Shown piece by piece: positions 7,923 through 16,184 of a DNA stretch of 64,000 nt (its first letter is position 1; each line of letters opens with the position of its first letter). Below the pieces are notes generated by a model. It saw only the letters and a list, made by a program, of their open reading frames with translations, ran no database searches and had not been told where the DNA came from. The translations under genes were made by a program, and so were the position numbers. Origin of the DNA: Gemmataceae bacterium (lineage in GTDB: Bacteria; Planctomycetota; Planctomycetia; Gemmatales; Gemmataceae); NCBI GenBank assembly GCA_009691845.1, contig SIAJ01000011.1, forward strand, positions 1 through 64,000. Direction: 5' to 3'.

Positions 7923-10724
7923 GTGTCGCGTTCACGCCAACGGAAAAACTTGATTCGCTTGCGGATTGAATGTCTAGAAGACCGCGCTGTGCCCGCGGCC
8001 GTGGCTCTTTCCGTGATAGACACCCAGGCCGGTGAGCCTGGGACCGACACCGCGTCTGTCGCCCTCACTCGAGAGGGGGATACATCGGCAGGGCTCGTCA
8101 TTACTCTCCAGAAGGCCGGAACTGCGACAATCTCAGCGGACTACAACTGGACTACAGGGGGGCAGATGTTGGTTTGGGCCACGCCGATGGGTGGCGGGCC
8201 GGCAACTACGACCGTCACCTTCGCGGCTGGCGAGTCCTCTGTTACGCTTACGTTGACGGCGGTGAACGACACGGAAGTGGAAGTGACGGAAACGGCGGTG
8301 GTCGAGGTCGTCGCGCAGCCGGGCTATGAGGTTGGTACGCCGTCTTCAGCCACCTTGTACATTGCCGACGACGAATCATCTCCCGAGCAAACGGGGCACC
8401 TAATCGTCGAGGCCTACGACGATCAGAACACGAACGGGTTTTGGGACACCGAGGAGCCGGGCGTCGCCGTCGTAGGCGTCAGCTACGCCGGCCAGGATCC
8501 GGGAAACTCGGGAGTGACCGGTGAACTGGTCACGGATAGCACCGGAACCGACAGTGTAGCGCTGACGATTGGCGATTACGATTACGATTACGATGTGTCG
8601 ATCCCCGAGGGCTACGACATTTTGGTCCCCGTGGCGTTATTCGGGGAACTCACGATCGCGAACGGACAGTCTACGACTTTGCAACTGCCACTCGCGCTTC
8701 TCACCGAGTCGGGTGAAGACCCGAACGCTCCCGATCCGGAACCATCGCTGTTCGCCTACGACGACTTGGCAATGCTCGACGAAGGTGGATCACTCAGCAT
8801 CGCCGTCTTGGCAAACGACGTGGATTACGTGGGTGGTCCAACTATTGCCTCGTCTCCAGGGCATGGCACCGTGTTGATTTCCGGATCGCAAATCTCATAC
8901 ACCGCCGGTACGGGATACAACGGATACGATTCGTTCACTTACACCGTCACGGATGGAGAGGACACGGTCGAGGGAACCGTTGAAGTCATCATCCAGGAAC
9001 CCGTCGATCAGAGCCTGCAGGCCACGGATGATTCGGGTTTCACCAAAATTGGCACGCCACTTTCACTGACGGTACATGAGAACGACTTGAACTTCGTAGG
9101 CGGAATCGCTTCCATCGTTCAGCCAAGTCACGGGACGATTGCCGTGAATGGCTCGAGCATCATTTACACTCCGGCAATCGGGTATTTCGGCACAGACACC
9201 TTCTCGTACACCATCGGCGACGGCAACGGTAATTTCGATACAGCGGTGGTCGAAGTCGCCGTGCAGGTTGTTGCCGTAGACATCGACATCAATGCGACCG
9301 TGACCGTGACGGATGACGTTGCAATCGTGGATGAGCCGATCCCGGTCCTGGTGACCTTCCACGCTTCAACGGGCGCGATTCCGCAGCCGCTCCAACTGCG
9401 GCTATCGGACCCCTCGCCTTCGGGCGCATATATCCCGTCGAGCCGGGCCGTGTTCCCTAGCACATCCGGCACGACCATGGACATCACGCTGGCCGATGGC
9501 CAAAGCACTACGATTTACGTTCGGGCCACGTCGTCCACCTTGAATCCTGCTGACATCCTCGTCCAGGCCTATTTCTTTCCCCCACTGTTTCAGGGCAATC
9601 CTCCGAAGGTCGGGGAGAAGCCGATGGATGCGATTCTCACCCCGCTCGTCGGGTCGTACTATGGCAACGAAGAATTGAATCATTACATTACCGCGACGAC
9701 CACAACTCCCCTCCAGATGAGCCGCAAGCAGTACCGAATTCCGCCGCGACGCGATACGCCCTTCTGGGTCAAAATCGGGAAGGTCACACCCGAACGAGTC
9801 ATCAATGTTTACCTCATTGAGAACAGCGTGGCGAACGGGAAGGCCGAGATCAAGGCTGCCGGTAATGTGCCGTGGGCGGGCGCGACCACTCTCGCCCTTA
9901 AAGGCAATCAATTCGGTGGGCCGGGCGGCAAATGGCATGGGCCGATCCGGGGAATTGTGGATGGCGGGCAGGTGTTCCAGACTCAACCGGGAAATGCTGG
10001 AAGACTGGGTCTCGGGGTGAGCGTTGGCGCTGTGCCAGCCACGCTATCAAGTCAACTCTTCCAGGGCTTTAGCGTTGCCTCGAATCCGATTTCGGTGACC
10101 ATATCGGGTGCTGAGAAACAACAAGTCGCCGATACCGGCCTGGGTGGTGCCGCGGAATATGACTTTGCATGGGGTGCCAAACACACTGTTGCTGTGGCGA
10201 GCGATTCCGGGCAGACAGCGGATCTGGACATGGCCTACGTCTCTCGGCTCCGTTTCGTGCGTTCAACGAGCGGATATTTCGCAGGGATTGGGCCGCGAAG
10301 CATGCCGCCAATTTTGGCTAAGGATCACAGCGCCGTTCTCTCCGCCACTTTCGAAAGGATACCAAAGGCCGGCAATACCGAAGCGCAGGCCAAGGTACTG
10401 GCCACTCAGAGGTTTAAGCAGAGAGTCGATAATGCCAACAATGCCGGAGTTCTCGATTCTGACGGTTACTACATTTTCAACGACAATCGAACCAATCCGG
10501 CAGGAAATCCCGCCGGCCAGTACGGCATGCTCTTTTGGGACTTACTGCCAAAGTCCGGCTTCAAGGTGAAGATGACCGTCAGCAAAGCGGGGACAGTTTA
10601 CAAGGTCAAGATCGACGTGACATCTCAGGGTTCGATCATAAACGAGGGAGTCACTGTTTCGCCAGGTGGCGCGTCGGTGGCTCCTTCGGCGTCAGCGACA
10701 GTCGAGCTTGAAGAAGTGTTCTGA
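7923..10724 (+). CDS. Large surface protein with Calx-beta and cadherin-like repeats
   Basis: 933 residues from GTG 7923, preceded by an SD-like AAAGGA. The N-terminus RLRIECLEDRAVPA is the planctomycete LExLEDRxxPA tag found on secreted giant proteins; it is not a classical signal peptide. Then come a Calx-beta domain (about 20-145, VTFAAGESSVTLTLTAVNDTEVE), an SdrD B-like/Cna-type domain (about 155-250), and two tandem-95/cadherin-like repeats (about 275-360 and 365-450) with GTVLISGSQISYTAG and GTIAVNGSSIIYTPA cores. The C-terminal half (450-933) is unassigned, rich in beta pattern. It probably acts as an adhesin or cell-wall-associated protein. Confidence 0.85.
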   Translation: MSRSRQRKNLIRLRIECLEDRAVPAAVALSVIDTQAGEPGTDTASVALTREGDTSAGLVITLQKAGTATISADYNWTTGGQMLVWATPMGGGPATTTVTFAAGESSVTLTLTAVNDTEVEVTETAVVEVVAQPGYEVGTPSSATLYIADDESSPEQTGHLIVEAYDDQNTNGFWDTEEPGVAVVGVSYAGQDPGNSGVTGELVTDSTGTDSVALTIGDYDYDYDVSIPEGYDILVPVALFGELTIANGQSTTLQLPLALLTESGEDPNAPDPEPSLFAYDDLAMLDEGGSLSIAVLANDVDYVGGPTIASSPGHGTVLISGSQISYTAGTGYNGYDSFTYTVTDGEDTVEGTVEVIIQEPVDQSLQATDDSGFTKIGTPLSLTVHENDLNFVGGIASIVQPSHGTIAVNGSSIIYTPAIGYFGTDTFSYTIGDGNGNFDTAVVEVAVQVVAVDIDINATVTVTDDVAIVDEPIPVLVTFHASTGAIPQPLQLRLSDPSPSGAYIPSSRAVFPSTSGTTMDITLADGQSTTIYVRATSSTLNPADILVQAYFFPPLFQGNPPKVGEKPMDAILTPLVGSYYGNEELNHYITATTTTPLQMSRKQYRIPPRRDTPFWVKIGKVTPERVINVYLIENSVANGKAEIKAAGNVPWAGATTLALKGNQFGGPGGKWHGPIRGIVDGGQVFQTQPGNAGRLGLGVSVGAVPATLSSQLFQGFSVASNPISVTISGAEKQQVADTGLGGAAEYDFAWGAKHTVAVASDSGQTADLDMAYVSRLRFVRSTSGYFAGIGPRSMPPILAKDHSAVLSATFERIPKAGNTEAQAKVLATQRFKQRVDNANNAGVLDSDGYYIFNDNRTNPAGNPAGQYGMLFWDLLPKSGFKVKMTVSKAGTVYKVKIDVTSQGSIINEGVTVSPGGASVAPSASATVELEEVF
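8574..8591 (+). repeat. GATTAC hexamer microsatellite inside coding sequence
   Basis: Three exact GATTAC units encode the Asp-Tyr run of the peptide GDYDYDYDV. Because the unit is 6 bp, copy-number slippage would keep the reading frame. Confidence 0.7.
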
Positions 10725-10781
10725 TCCTTCTTGTTCGCTGCGAGTCTCGAAGGTTTTGTTGCCCGATTATATGGGACAAAC

Positions 10782-12128
10782 ATGCTACCGATTACCCTTG
10801 TTCTAGTTGTTGCTGCCTGCGTCAAAGGCGAGCAGATGCTGCCATTGAAAGTTACCTGCGAACCGATCGTGGAGTGGAAAGGTGGACCCTATGTCTATCG
10901 CATCACTCTTCGAAACGTCTCGTAAGGCAGTATCGTGATTCGCTACCCAAGGGCCTTCGGACACACCTCTATTCGTTACCTCGGTAGCCCAGTACCAGGC
11001 ATTCGTAATGGTGTTGTCGTTGGCCATTGGTCGAATGATCTAGATGAGGAGCGACCAATTCTGGACGAACGGCTCGCACCCGGCGTTTCGATGACTGAAA
11101 TCGTCAATATTCGTCAATATCGAGCTGCTCTGCTCACGTTTCCGGTTAAGCTATCTGCTGTCTGGAATGCCAATTTTAGCTTTCACCAACCCGACAAACC
11201 AAAGCAATGGCATCGTGCCGAAATCACTGGCCAATTCACAGCGAACCCGACGAAGCCTACTGATGCCGAGGTCAAGCGCTTCGTGAGCGAATTGGACCGC
11301 CGTGTGCCGCGAGTATTCGACCGCGCAGGCGCGTCCGATCCATCGCTTAGTTGGATTGAGTACACCGACAAGCTGCAATTCTTTCCCGTAATCCAAAATC
11401 ACATTGATGCCGGGAACACGTATTTGGGAGTCCAGGCGCTGTATTTGATCGTCGAGACCGCCAGGGTGTCGCCGGATACCGTTCCCAAACTGTTGCTTGA
11501 GCCAACCCTTCGCGGCACTTCATTCCTATTTGCGATCTGGCAAGAGAAAGATCCGACCTGGCCGCGGCCATCGAAGGAGATGATCGCTGAGCTAGGCCGG
11601 GCACCAAACGAATGGGTCCAGCTCCTGGCGTGGGCAACTTTCCCCGATCAGATTCGCGATGCTCCCGCTGCATTGAAGAGAGTCCATGCGCTGATAAACC
11701 CGGCGCCGACACCGGCGGTACTTGCTCTCGTCAAGCAACTCGACGCCGCTTCGTTTAAGACCCGCGAAGAGGCATCCAAAAAATTGCTTGAGATCAACGA
11801 CATGGAACCGATGTTGCAGCAAATCCTCGCCGGTCCTGGCACGCCGGAGCAACATCAGCGCATCAAGCAAGTCCTCGAATCCTTCCCGAAAGGCGCAACC
11901 GTTTCCGCCGCGCACTGGGTGATTCAGGCCCTGCCACATATTGATACGCCGCGCAGCGAACAACTCATGGAACTGATGGCGAAGGGGCCGCCCAAGCTGC
12001 GCGCGACCCAGGAAGCCAACACAATCCTGGCCCAGCGCCTTGAACTCAAGCGCCAAGATAAGGCACTCGAAGACTTGCACAAGGAGAGCGAGGAGAACAA
12101 AAAGGATAAGCCGCCTGCGAAAGAATGA
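10782..12128 (+). pseudogene. Secreted protein gene interrupted by an in-frame TAA
   Basis: ATG 10782 opens a signal-peptide-like start (MLPITLVLVVAACVKG) and reads ...YRITLRNVS to TAA at 10923-10925. The same frame then continues without a shift as GSIVIRYPRAFGHTSIRYLG for 397 more residues from GTG 10935 to the stop at 12128. The two parts join naturally as one protein of about 448 residues, so the TAA is a point nonsense change or a sequencing error. The C-terminal part (about 310-450) has a HEAT-like motif seen in other planctomycete proteins (LVKQLDAASFKTREEASKKL) and a charged tail. Reinitiation at GTG 10935 would give a protein without a signal peptide. Function unknown. Confidence 0.6.
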
Positions 12129-12132
12129 GCGC

Positions 12133-12169
12133 GAGTCAACAGGCAACTTTTCCAGGATTCTGTTGACTC
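12133..12169 (+). terminator. Hairpin after the interrupted gene, possible terminator
   Basis: GAGTCAACAG (12133-12142) pairs perfectly with CTGTTGACTC (12160-12169) around a 17-nt loop, 5 bp past the stop codon. No T run follows, so intrinsic termination is only possible. Confidence 0.45.
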
Positions 12170-12245
12170 CGCCCTCGCCAGGGTTTATCGTTCATGTGTT
12201 GGAATACCGCCGGTTGATCCTATCCCATACCCTTAGGTTCCTGAC

Positions 12246-13547
12246 ATGCTCACACTTCACTCGTCCCGCCAAGGGACCGCATGCGACGGCTCCACACGCC
12301 GTGATTTCATGAAGATCGGTGCTCTCGGCCTTGGCGGCCTGAGCCTGCCCGGTCTGTTGCGAGCCCGCGAGGCAGCTGCCCGCGTTGGCTCCCCAACCAA
12401 AAAGACTTCCGTAGTTTGGCTTTGGCTCGGGGGTGGTCCGACGCACGTCGAGACTTTTGACCCCAAGATGTCCGCTCCGGTCGAGTATCGCTCGGTCACG
12501 GGAGCCGTGAAGTCGAATGTCCCCGGCATCGAACTCGGTGGCACGTTCGAGAAGATGGCTGCCAACGCCGACAAGATGGCCTTCGTCCGTTCGTTCGCCC
12601 ATCGCAACTCGGGTCACGGTGGCGGCACTCACTTCGTTATGACCGGCTACGACTTCGTCGCGGCCGACAACGGCGGTGGCCAGAACAAGCCAGGCTTGGG
12701 TTCGATTCTTGCCCGCCATCGCGGAGCCAGCGCCCCGACTGGCCTGCCAACCTATGTTCGTTTCAACGGCATTCTCGGCGACGGTCCAGCGTGGCTCGGC
12801 AAGCCATTCGCCCCATTCGATGTGGCCGGCAAGGCCCGGGAGAACATGGCCCTGCGTTCGCCTCTCGAACGCCTCGACGACCGCAAGGGTCTACTCAAGG
12901 ACTTCGACAATATCGATCGCGAGATCGACCGCAGCGGCCTGATGAAGGGTCTCGATAGCTTCGAAGCGCAAGCTCTGGATCTTATCGTCAGCAAGGCGAA
13001 GGATGTGTTCGACGTCAAGAACGAAGATCAGAAGACGCGCGATCGCTACGGCAAGGGCCTTGGTGAACAACTTCTTCTCGCTCGCCGCTTGTGCGAGTCT
13101 GGTGTTGGCTTCGTAACCGTGAACTTCGGCGGCTGGGATATGCACGGGCAGATTGGCAACGCCATGAAGCGAAGTGGCCCCATCGTCGATACGGCTGTCA
13201 GTGCGTTTGTCGAAGACCTTGCCAATCGTGGCATGAGCGAGGATGTATTGCTGGTCATCTCCGGCGAATTCGGCCGCACGCCGAAGATCAACGGCAATGC
13301 GGGCCGCGATCACTGGGCGCCGCTCTCGACACTCGCTCTTGCGGGTGGCGGGCTGAAGATGGGCCAAACGGTTGGCGAATCGAACTCGAAGGCCGAAATA
13401 CCTAAGAGCAAGCCGATCGGCCCGCAAGACCTGATGGCCACGGTATTCCATGTCCTCGGCATTCCGCAGGACCTGCACTACACCGACCCGACCGGCCGGC
13501 CAAGCCCGATGATTAACGGCGGCAAGCCGATCGCGGAATTGGTTTAG
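12246..13547 (+). CDS. Tat-exported DUF1501 (sulfatase-superfamily-like) protein
   Basis: 433 residues. A twin-arginine signal STRRDFMKIGALGLGGLSLP at about 17-36 directs export. The body is the DUF1501 family: WLWLGGGPTHVETFDPK near the N-terminus, FVRSFAHRNSGHGGGTHFVM, VNFGGWDMHGQ, and the C-terminal block SGEFGRTPKINGNAGRDHW. These histidine/aspartate blocks correspond to the metal-binding core of the alkaline-phosphatase/sulfatase superfamily. DUF1501 genes usually pair with DUF1549/DUF1553 cytochrome genes in planctomycetes; here no partner is adjacent, so this is a solo copy. Confidence 0.92.
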   Translation: MLTLHSSRQGTACDGSTRRDFMKIGALGLGGLSLPGLLRAREAAARVGSPTKKTSVVWLWLGGGPTHVETFDPKMSAPVEYRSVTGAVKSNVPGIELGGTFEKMAANADKMAFVRSFAHRNSGHGGGTHFVMTGYDFVAADNGGGQNKPGLGSILARHRGASAPTGLPTYVRFNGILGDGPAWLGKPFAPFDVAGKARENMALRSPLERLDDRKGLLKDFDNIDREIDRSGLMKGLDSFEAQALDLIVSKAKDVFDVKNEDQKTRDRYGKGLGEQLLLARRLCESGVGFVTVNFGGWDMHGQIGNAMKRSGPIVDTAVSAFVEDLANRGMSEDVLLVISGEFGRTPKINGNAGRDHWAPLSTLALAGGGLKMGQTVGESNSKAEIPKSKPIGPQDLMATVFHVLGIPQDLHYTDPTGRPSPMINGGKPIAELV

Positions 13548-13577
13548 CATCTTGCAGAAGGCTACGGTCAGTCCCCA

Positions 13578-13635
13578 ATAGGACTGATGCGACTGAGAGG
13601 ACCGATATAGGTACTCTCAGTCGCATCAGTCCTAT
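13578..13635. repeat. Perfect 22-bp inverted repeat with 14-nt loop
   Basis: The arm 13578-13599 (ATAGGACTGATGCGACT, then GAGAG) is the exact reverse complement of 13614-13635. The loop is GACCGATATAGGTA. It lies 30 bp after the DUF1501 stop and 31 bp before the sigma-factor start. There is no T tract. It could end transcription of the upstream gene or be one copy of a dispersed GGACTGAT-type repeat. Confidence 0.8.
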
Positions 13636-13666
13636 CGTTCTTTCCCCTCCCGAATATACTCTAACC

Positions 13667-14308
13667 ATGTGGCCGAACAATGAGGCAACCCGCAAACTTC
13701 TAGAAGACGCCAAAACCGGCGAGGCCGTAGCCGTCGATCGCCTGCTAGGCGAATTCCGCGAACCGTTGCGGCAAGTCATCCGCATGCGGCTCGACCCAGT
13801 CTTGGCTCGCCGGGTGGATGCGAGCGACATCGTTCAAGATGTGCTGCTCGAAGCCAATCAACGGCTGATCGAATATCTGAAAAACCCGGCCATGCCGTTC
13901 CACCTTTGGCTGCGACACCTGGCGCAAGATCGAATCATCGACTCACATCGAAGGCATCGGCAAGCGCAACGCCGAAGCATCGACCGCGAGCAGGCAATAC
14001 AGGCCCCCGCCTGGGCCAACGATTCGGACGTGCAACTGGTATCGCAACTCATTGACGCTGAGCAGACGCCCGCCTCGGCCGCGATTCATCAGGAATTGCA
14101 AAGGCGATTGAACGATGCCTTGACGCAATTGAACGAAGACGACCGCGAACTCATCCTGATGCGACATCACGAACAGCTATCGAATCAGGACGTGGCCGCG
14201 AGCCTGAGGCTCACTGAGGCGGCTGCATCAATGCGGTATCTGCGGGCGTTGAGAAAATTGCGAGGCGTGTTATTGCCCACTGAATCGCAAGGCGAAGAAA
14301 GCCCTTAG
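13667..14308 (+). CDS. ECF-like RNA polymerase sigma factor, planctomycete type
   Basis: 213 residues. Region 2 is at about 20-95 (DPVLARRVDASDIVQDVLLEAN, FHLWLRHLAQDRIIDSHRRH), and region 4 at about 145-205 (LNEDDRELILMRHHEQLSNQDV, AASLRLTEAAASMRYLRALR). The R-VDASDIVQ block is typical of the ECF group expanded in Rhodopirellula and Gemmata. No anti-sigma gene follows; the next gene, 6 bp downstream, is an ABC-2 permease, so the two are probably co-transcribed. Confidence 0.92.
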   Translation: MWPNNEATRKLLEDAKTGEAVAVDRLLGEFREPLRQVIRMRLDPVLARRVDASDIVQDVLLEANQRLIEYLKNPAMPFHLWLRHLAQDRIIDSHRRHRQAQRRSIDREQAIQAPAWANDSDVQLVSQLIDAEQTPASAAIHQELQRRLNDALTQLNEDDRELILMRHHEQLSNQDVAASLRLTEAAASMRYLRALRKLRGVLLPTESQGEESP

Positions 14309-14314
14309 ACTCCA

Positions 14315-16069
14315 ATGTCCACCCTCACTCTCGCCGCGAAAGACTTTCGGCTGCTGCGGCGGGATTATCGTTCCGCGATTATTCTGCTGGCCACGCCGCT
14401 CCTGTGTGTCGGCGTGCTCAGCCTCGTGATGGGCGAGGGATTTTGGCAGAAGCCGGACGATCGACTGCGTGTCTCCGTCGTGAATCTGGACAACGGGCTG
14501 CCGCCGAATTCCGGGCCTTTTCCGACGAAACGCTGGAGCGAGGTCGTACTCGACGATCTCGCGGGGACAGCCGACATTCGCATCGAAATTATCGGTAGCC
14601 GGGAAGAGGCCATGCGGCTGATTCGCGACGGCAAGCGGTCGGCCGTGCTGATCTTCGAGCCAGATTTCTCGGTGAAAATGCACCGGTGTTCGTTTCTCAC
14701 CAAGGCCAATCCGCCGCCGTTGAACCCGCTTTATCGTGACGGTATCAACCCGAAGGAAGTCAGCCTGACCATCGAGAAAGACCCAACGCAACAGGCGACA
14801 GCATCGATTATCGAGCAGGTTGCACAAGTCACACTGTTCCGCGTGATCATCCCGTGGATGATCGGCAAAGCCTTCGAACGCGTGGGCGATGATGAGTTCA
14901 TGGAAGTCGTTTCCGCCCTGTTGAAGGAAAATAAGGACATCAAGGCTCCGGTGCTGGAAGAACTGAGCCCCGTTCTGCAAAAGCTCTTGAAGGCAATCAT
15001 GGCCGATCGGAAGTTCGACGAACTCTCCAATAAGAAATTCGGCAGCTTTTTCGCGGGCGCGTTGAAATTGCAGTTCCCCAAGTTTCAGGAACTAATCTGC
15101 GAGTTGTTCGAGGACGAGGACTATTTCCCGACTGCAATGCTGGCCGGATCGCCCGTCATGCTCATGCGCGAGGACGACTACGCGAACCGGCAACGGCTGG
15201 TCGCCATGTTCGCAGGCTCGCCGGCGACGACGATCCATAAGGACAAACTCTCGGCACGAGCAGGCAAAGGAATCGCGTTTGGCGAAGTGCTTTCACCCAG
15301 TGCGCAACGCGAAGTGGGACCGAAGGTACAGGCCGGCGTCAGTGATATGTTTAGCCAGTACAACTTTCGTGCAAAGACTTGGGCGGGCCTGACTCGCAAC
15401 GAATCGGTGAAAGATCCTCGCGGCACAATGGCCGAATATCAGGAAGAAGGCGGGCTTCCCGAACGCGGCTCCAAGCGATTTCAGATTCTCGTACCGTCCT
15501 ACGCGGTCACGTTCTCGTTCTTTCTAGTTCTCACTGTCGGCTGGCTTTTTGTGGCGGAACGACGACAAGGTACGCTGGTTCGTCTCCGGGCCGCGCCTCT
15601 CTCGAAGCTACAGTTGCTGCTGGGCAAGTTCCTTCCGGCACTCGGCGTCTCACTGTTCCAAGGCCTATTCCTGATGCTGGCAGGAAAGCTGATATTCGGC
15701 GTTTCGTGGGGCGGACATGGGTTTTGGGTGATCACCGTCGCTGCGGCCACCGCGTTCGCGGCCACGGGGCTATCGATGTTGGTTGCGGTGACTGCGCGCA
15801 CGGAATCGCAAGTTGCCATCTATGGTACGTTGCTCGTGTTGCTGCTCTCTGGTCTGGGTGGCTCGATGATGCCTCGCGAATTGATGCCGGAGACCATGAA
15901 GGAGATTAGCCACGCCACGCCGCACGCCTGGGCCTTGGATGCGTATCAACAACTACTGCTCAATCCCGAAAACCCGAACATGGCCATCGTCGCCGTGGCC
16001 TGTGCTGCACTCGTTGGCTTCGGAATGGCGTTCCTGGGATCCGCCTGGGGCTTGATGCGTTCGGATTGA
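14315..16069 (+). CDS. ABC-2 type transporter permease with large extracytoplasmic domain
   Basis: 584 residues. One N-terminal membrane segment (about 15-38, SAIILLATPLLCVGVLSLVM) is followed by about 350 hydrophilic residues, presumably outside the membrane, then five or six segments between about 395 and 580 (YAVTFSFFLVLTVGWLFVAE, FWVITVAAATAFAATGLSML, IYGTLLVLLLSGLGGSMMP). This is the ABC-2/YhgE/NatB-like plan of exporters. The periplasmic domain contains VSVVNLDNGLPP and a putative SREEAMRLIRDGKRSAVLIF segment typical of the family. No ATP-binding subunit is next to it; the partner must be elsewhere. Confidence 0.85.
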   Translation: MSTLTLAAKDFRLLRRDYRSAIILLATPLLCVGVLSLVMGEGFWQKPDDRLRVSVVNLDNGLPPNSGPFPTKRWSEVVLDDLAGTADIRIEIIGSREEAMRLIRDGKRSAVLIFEPDFSVKMHRCSFLTKANPPPLNPLYRDGINPKEVSLTIEKDPTQQATASIIEQVAQVTLFRVIIPWMIGKAFERVGDDEFMEVVSALLKENKDIKAPVLEELSPVLQKLLKAIMADRKFDELSNKKFGSFFAGALKLQFPKFQELICELFEDEDYFPTAMLAGSPVMLMREDDYANRQRLVAMFAGSPATTIHKDKLSARAGKGIAFGEVLSPSAQREVGPKVQAGVSDMFSQYNFRAKTWAGLTRNESVKDPRGTMAEYQEEGGLPERGSKRFQILVPSYAVTFSFFLVLTVGWLFVAERRQGTLVRLRAAPLSKLQLLLGKFLPALGVSLFQGLFLMLAGKLIFGVSWGGHGFWVITVAAATAFAATGLSMLVAVTARTESQVAIYGTLLVLLLSGLGGSMMPRELMPETMKEISHATPHAWALDAYQQLLLNPENPNMAIVAVACAALVGFGMAFLGSAWGLMRSD

Positions 16070-16160
16070 CTCCCCCTCTCCGTTTCGGGGAGGGCTCATG
16101 CGTTGATCTCGACGCAGCGTAACCTCTCCTGCCCCTTTCTCCGATGCGGAGAGGGGGGAG
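16070..16160. repeat. CCCCCTCTCCG / CGGAGAGGGGGG inverted repeat
   Basis: CTCCCCCTCTCCG at 16070-16082 is nearly complementary to CGGAGAGGGGGGAG ending at 16160, enclosing about 60 bp. It fills the gap between the permease and the kinase gene and overlaps the permease stop. GC-rich repeats of this kind are common between planctomycete genes; function unknown. Confidence 0.55.
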
Positions 16161-16184
16161 CAGAATATTCCTCACGAGGTTTGA

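Noticed and set aside
10923-10925. TAA in the interrupted gene as a recoding site
   Set aside because: TAA readthrough is rare and no slippery or structured element follows; a point mutation fits better.
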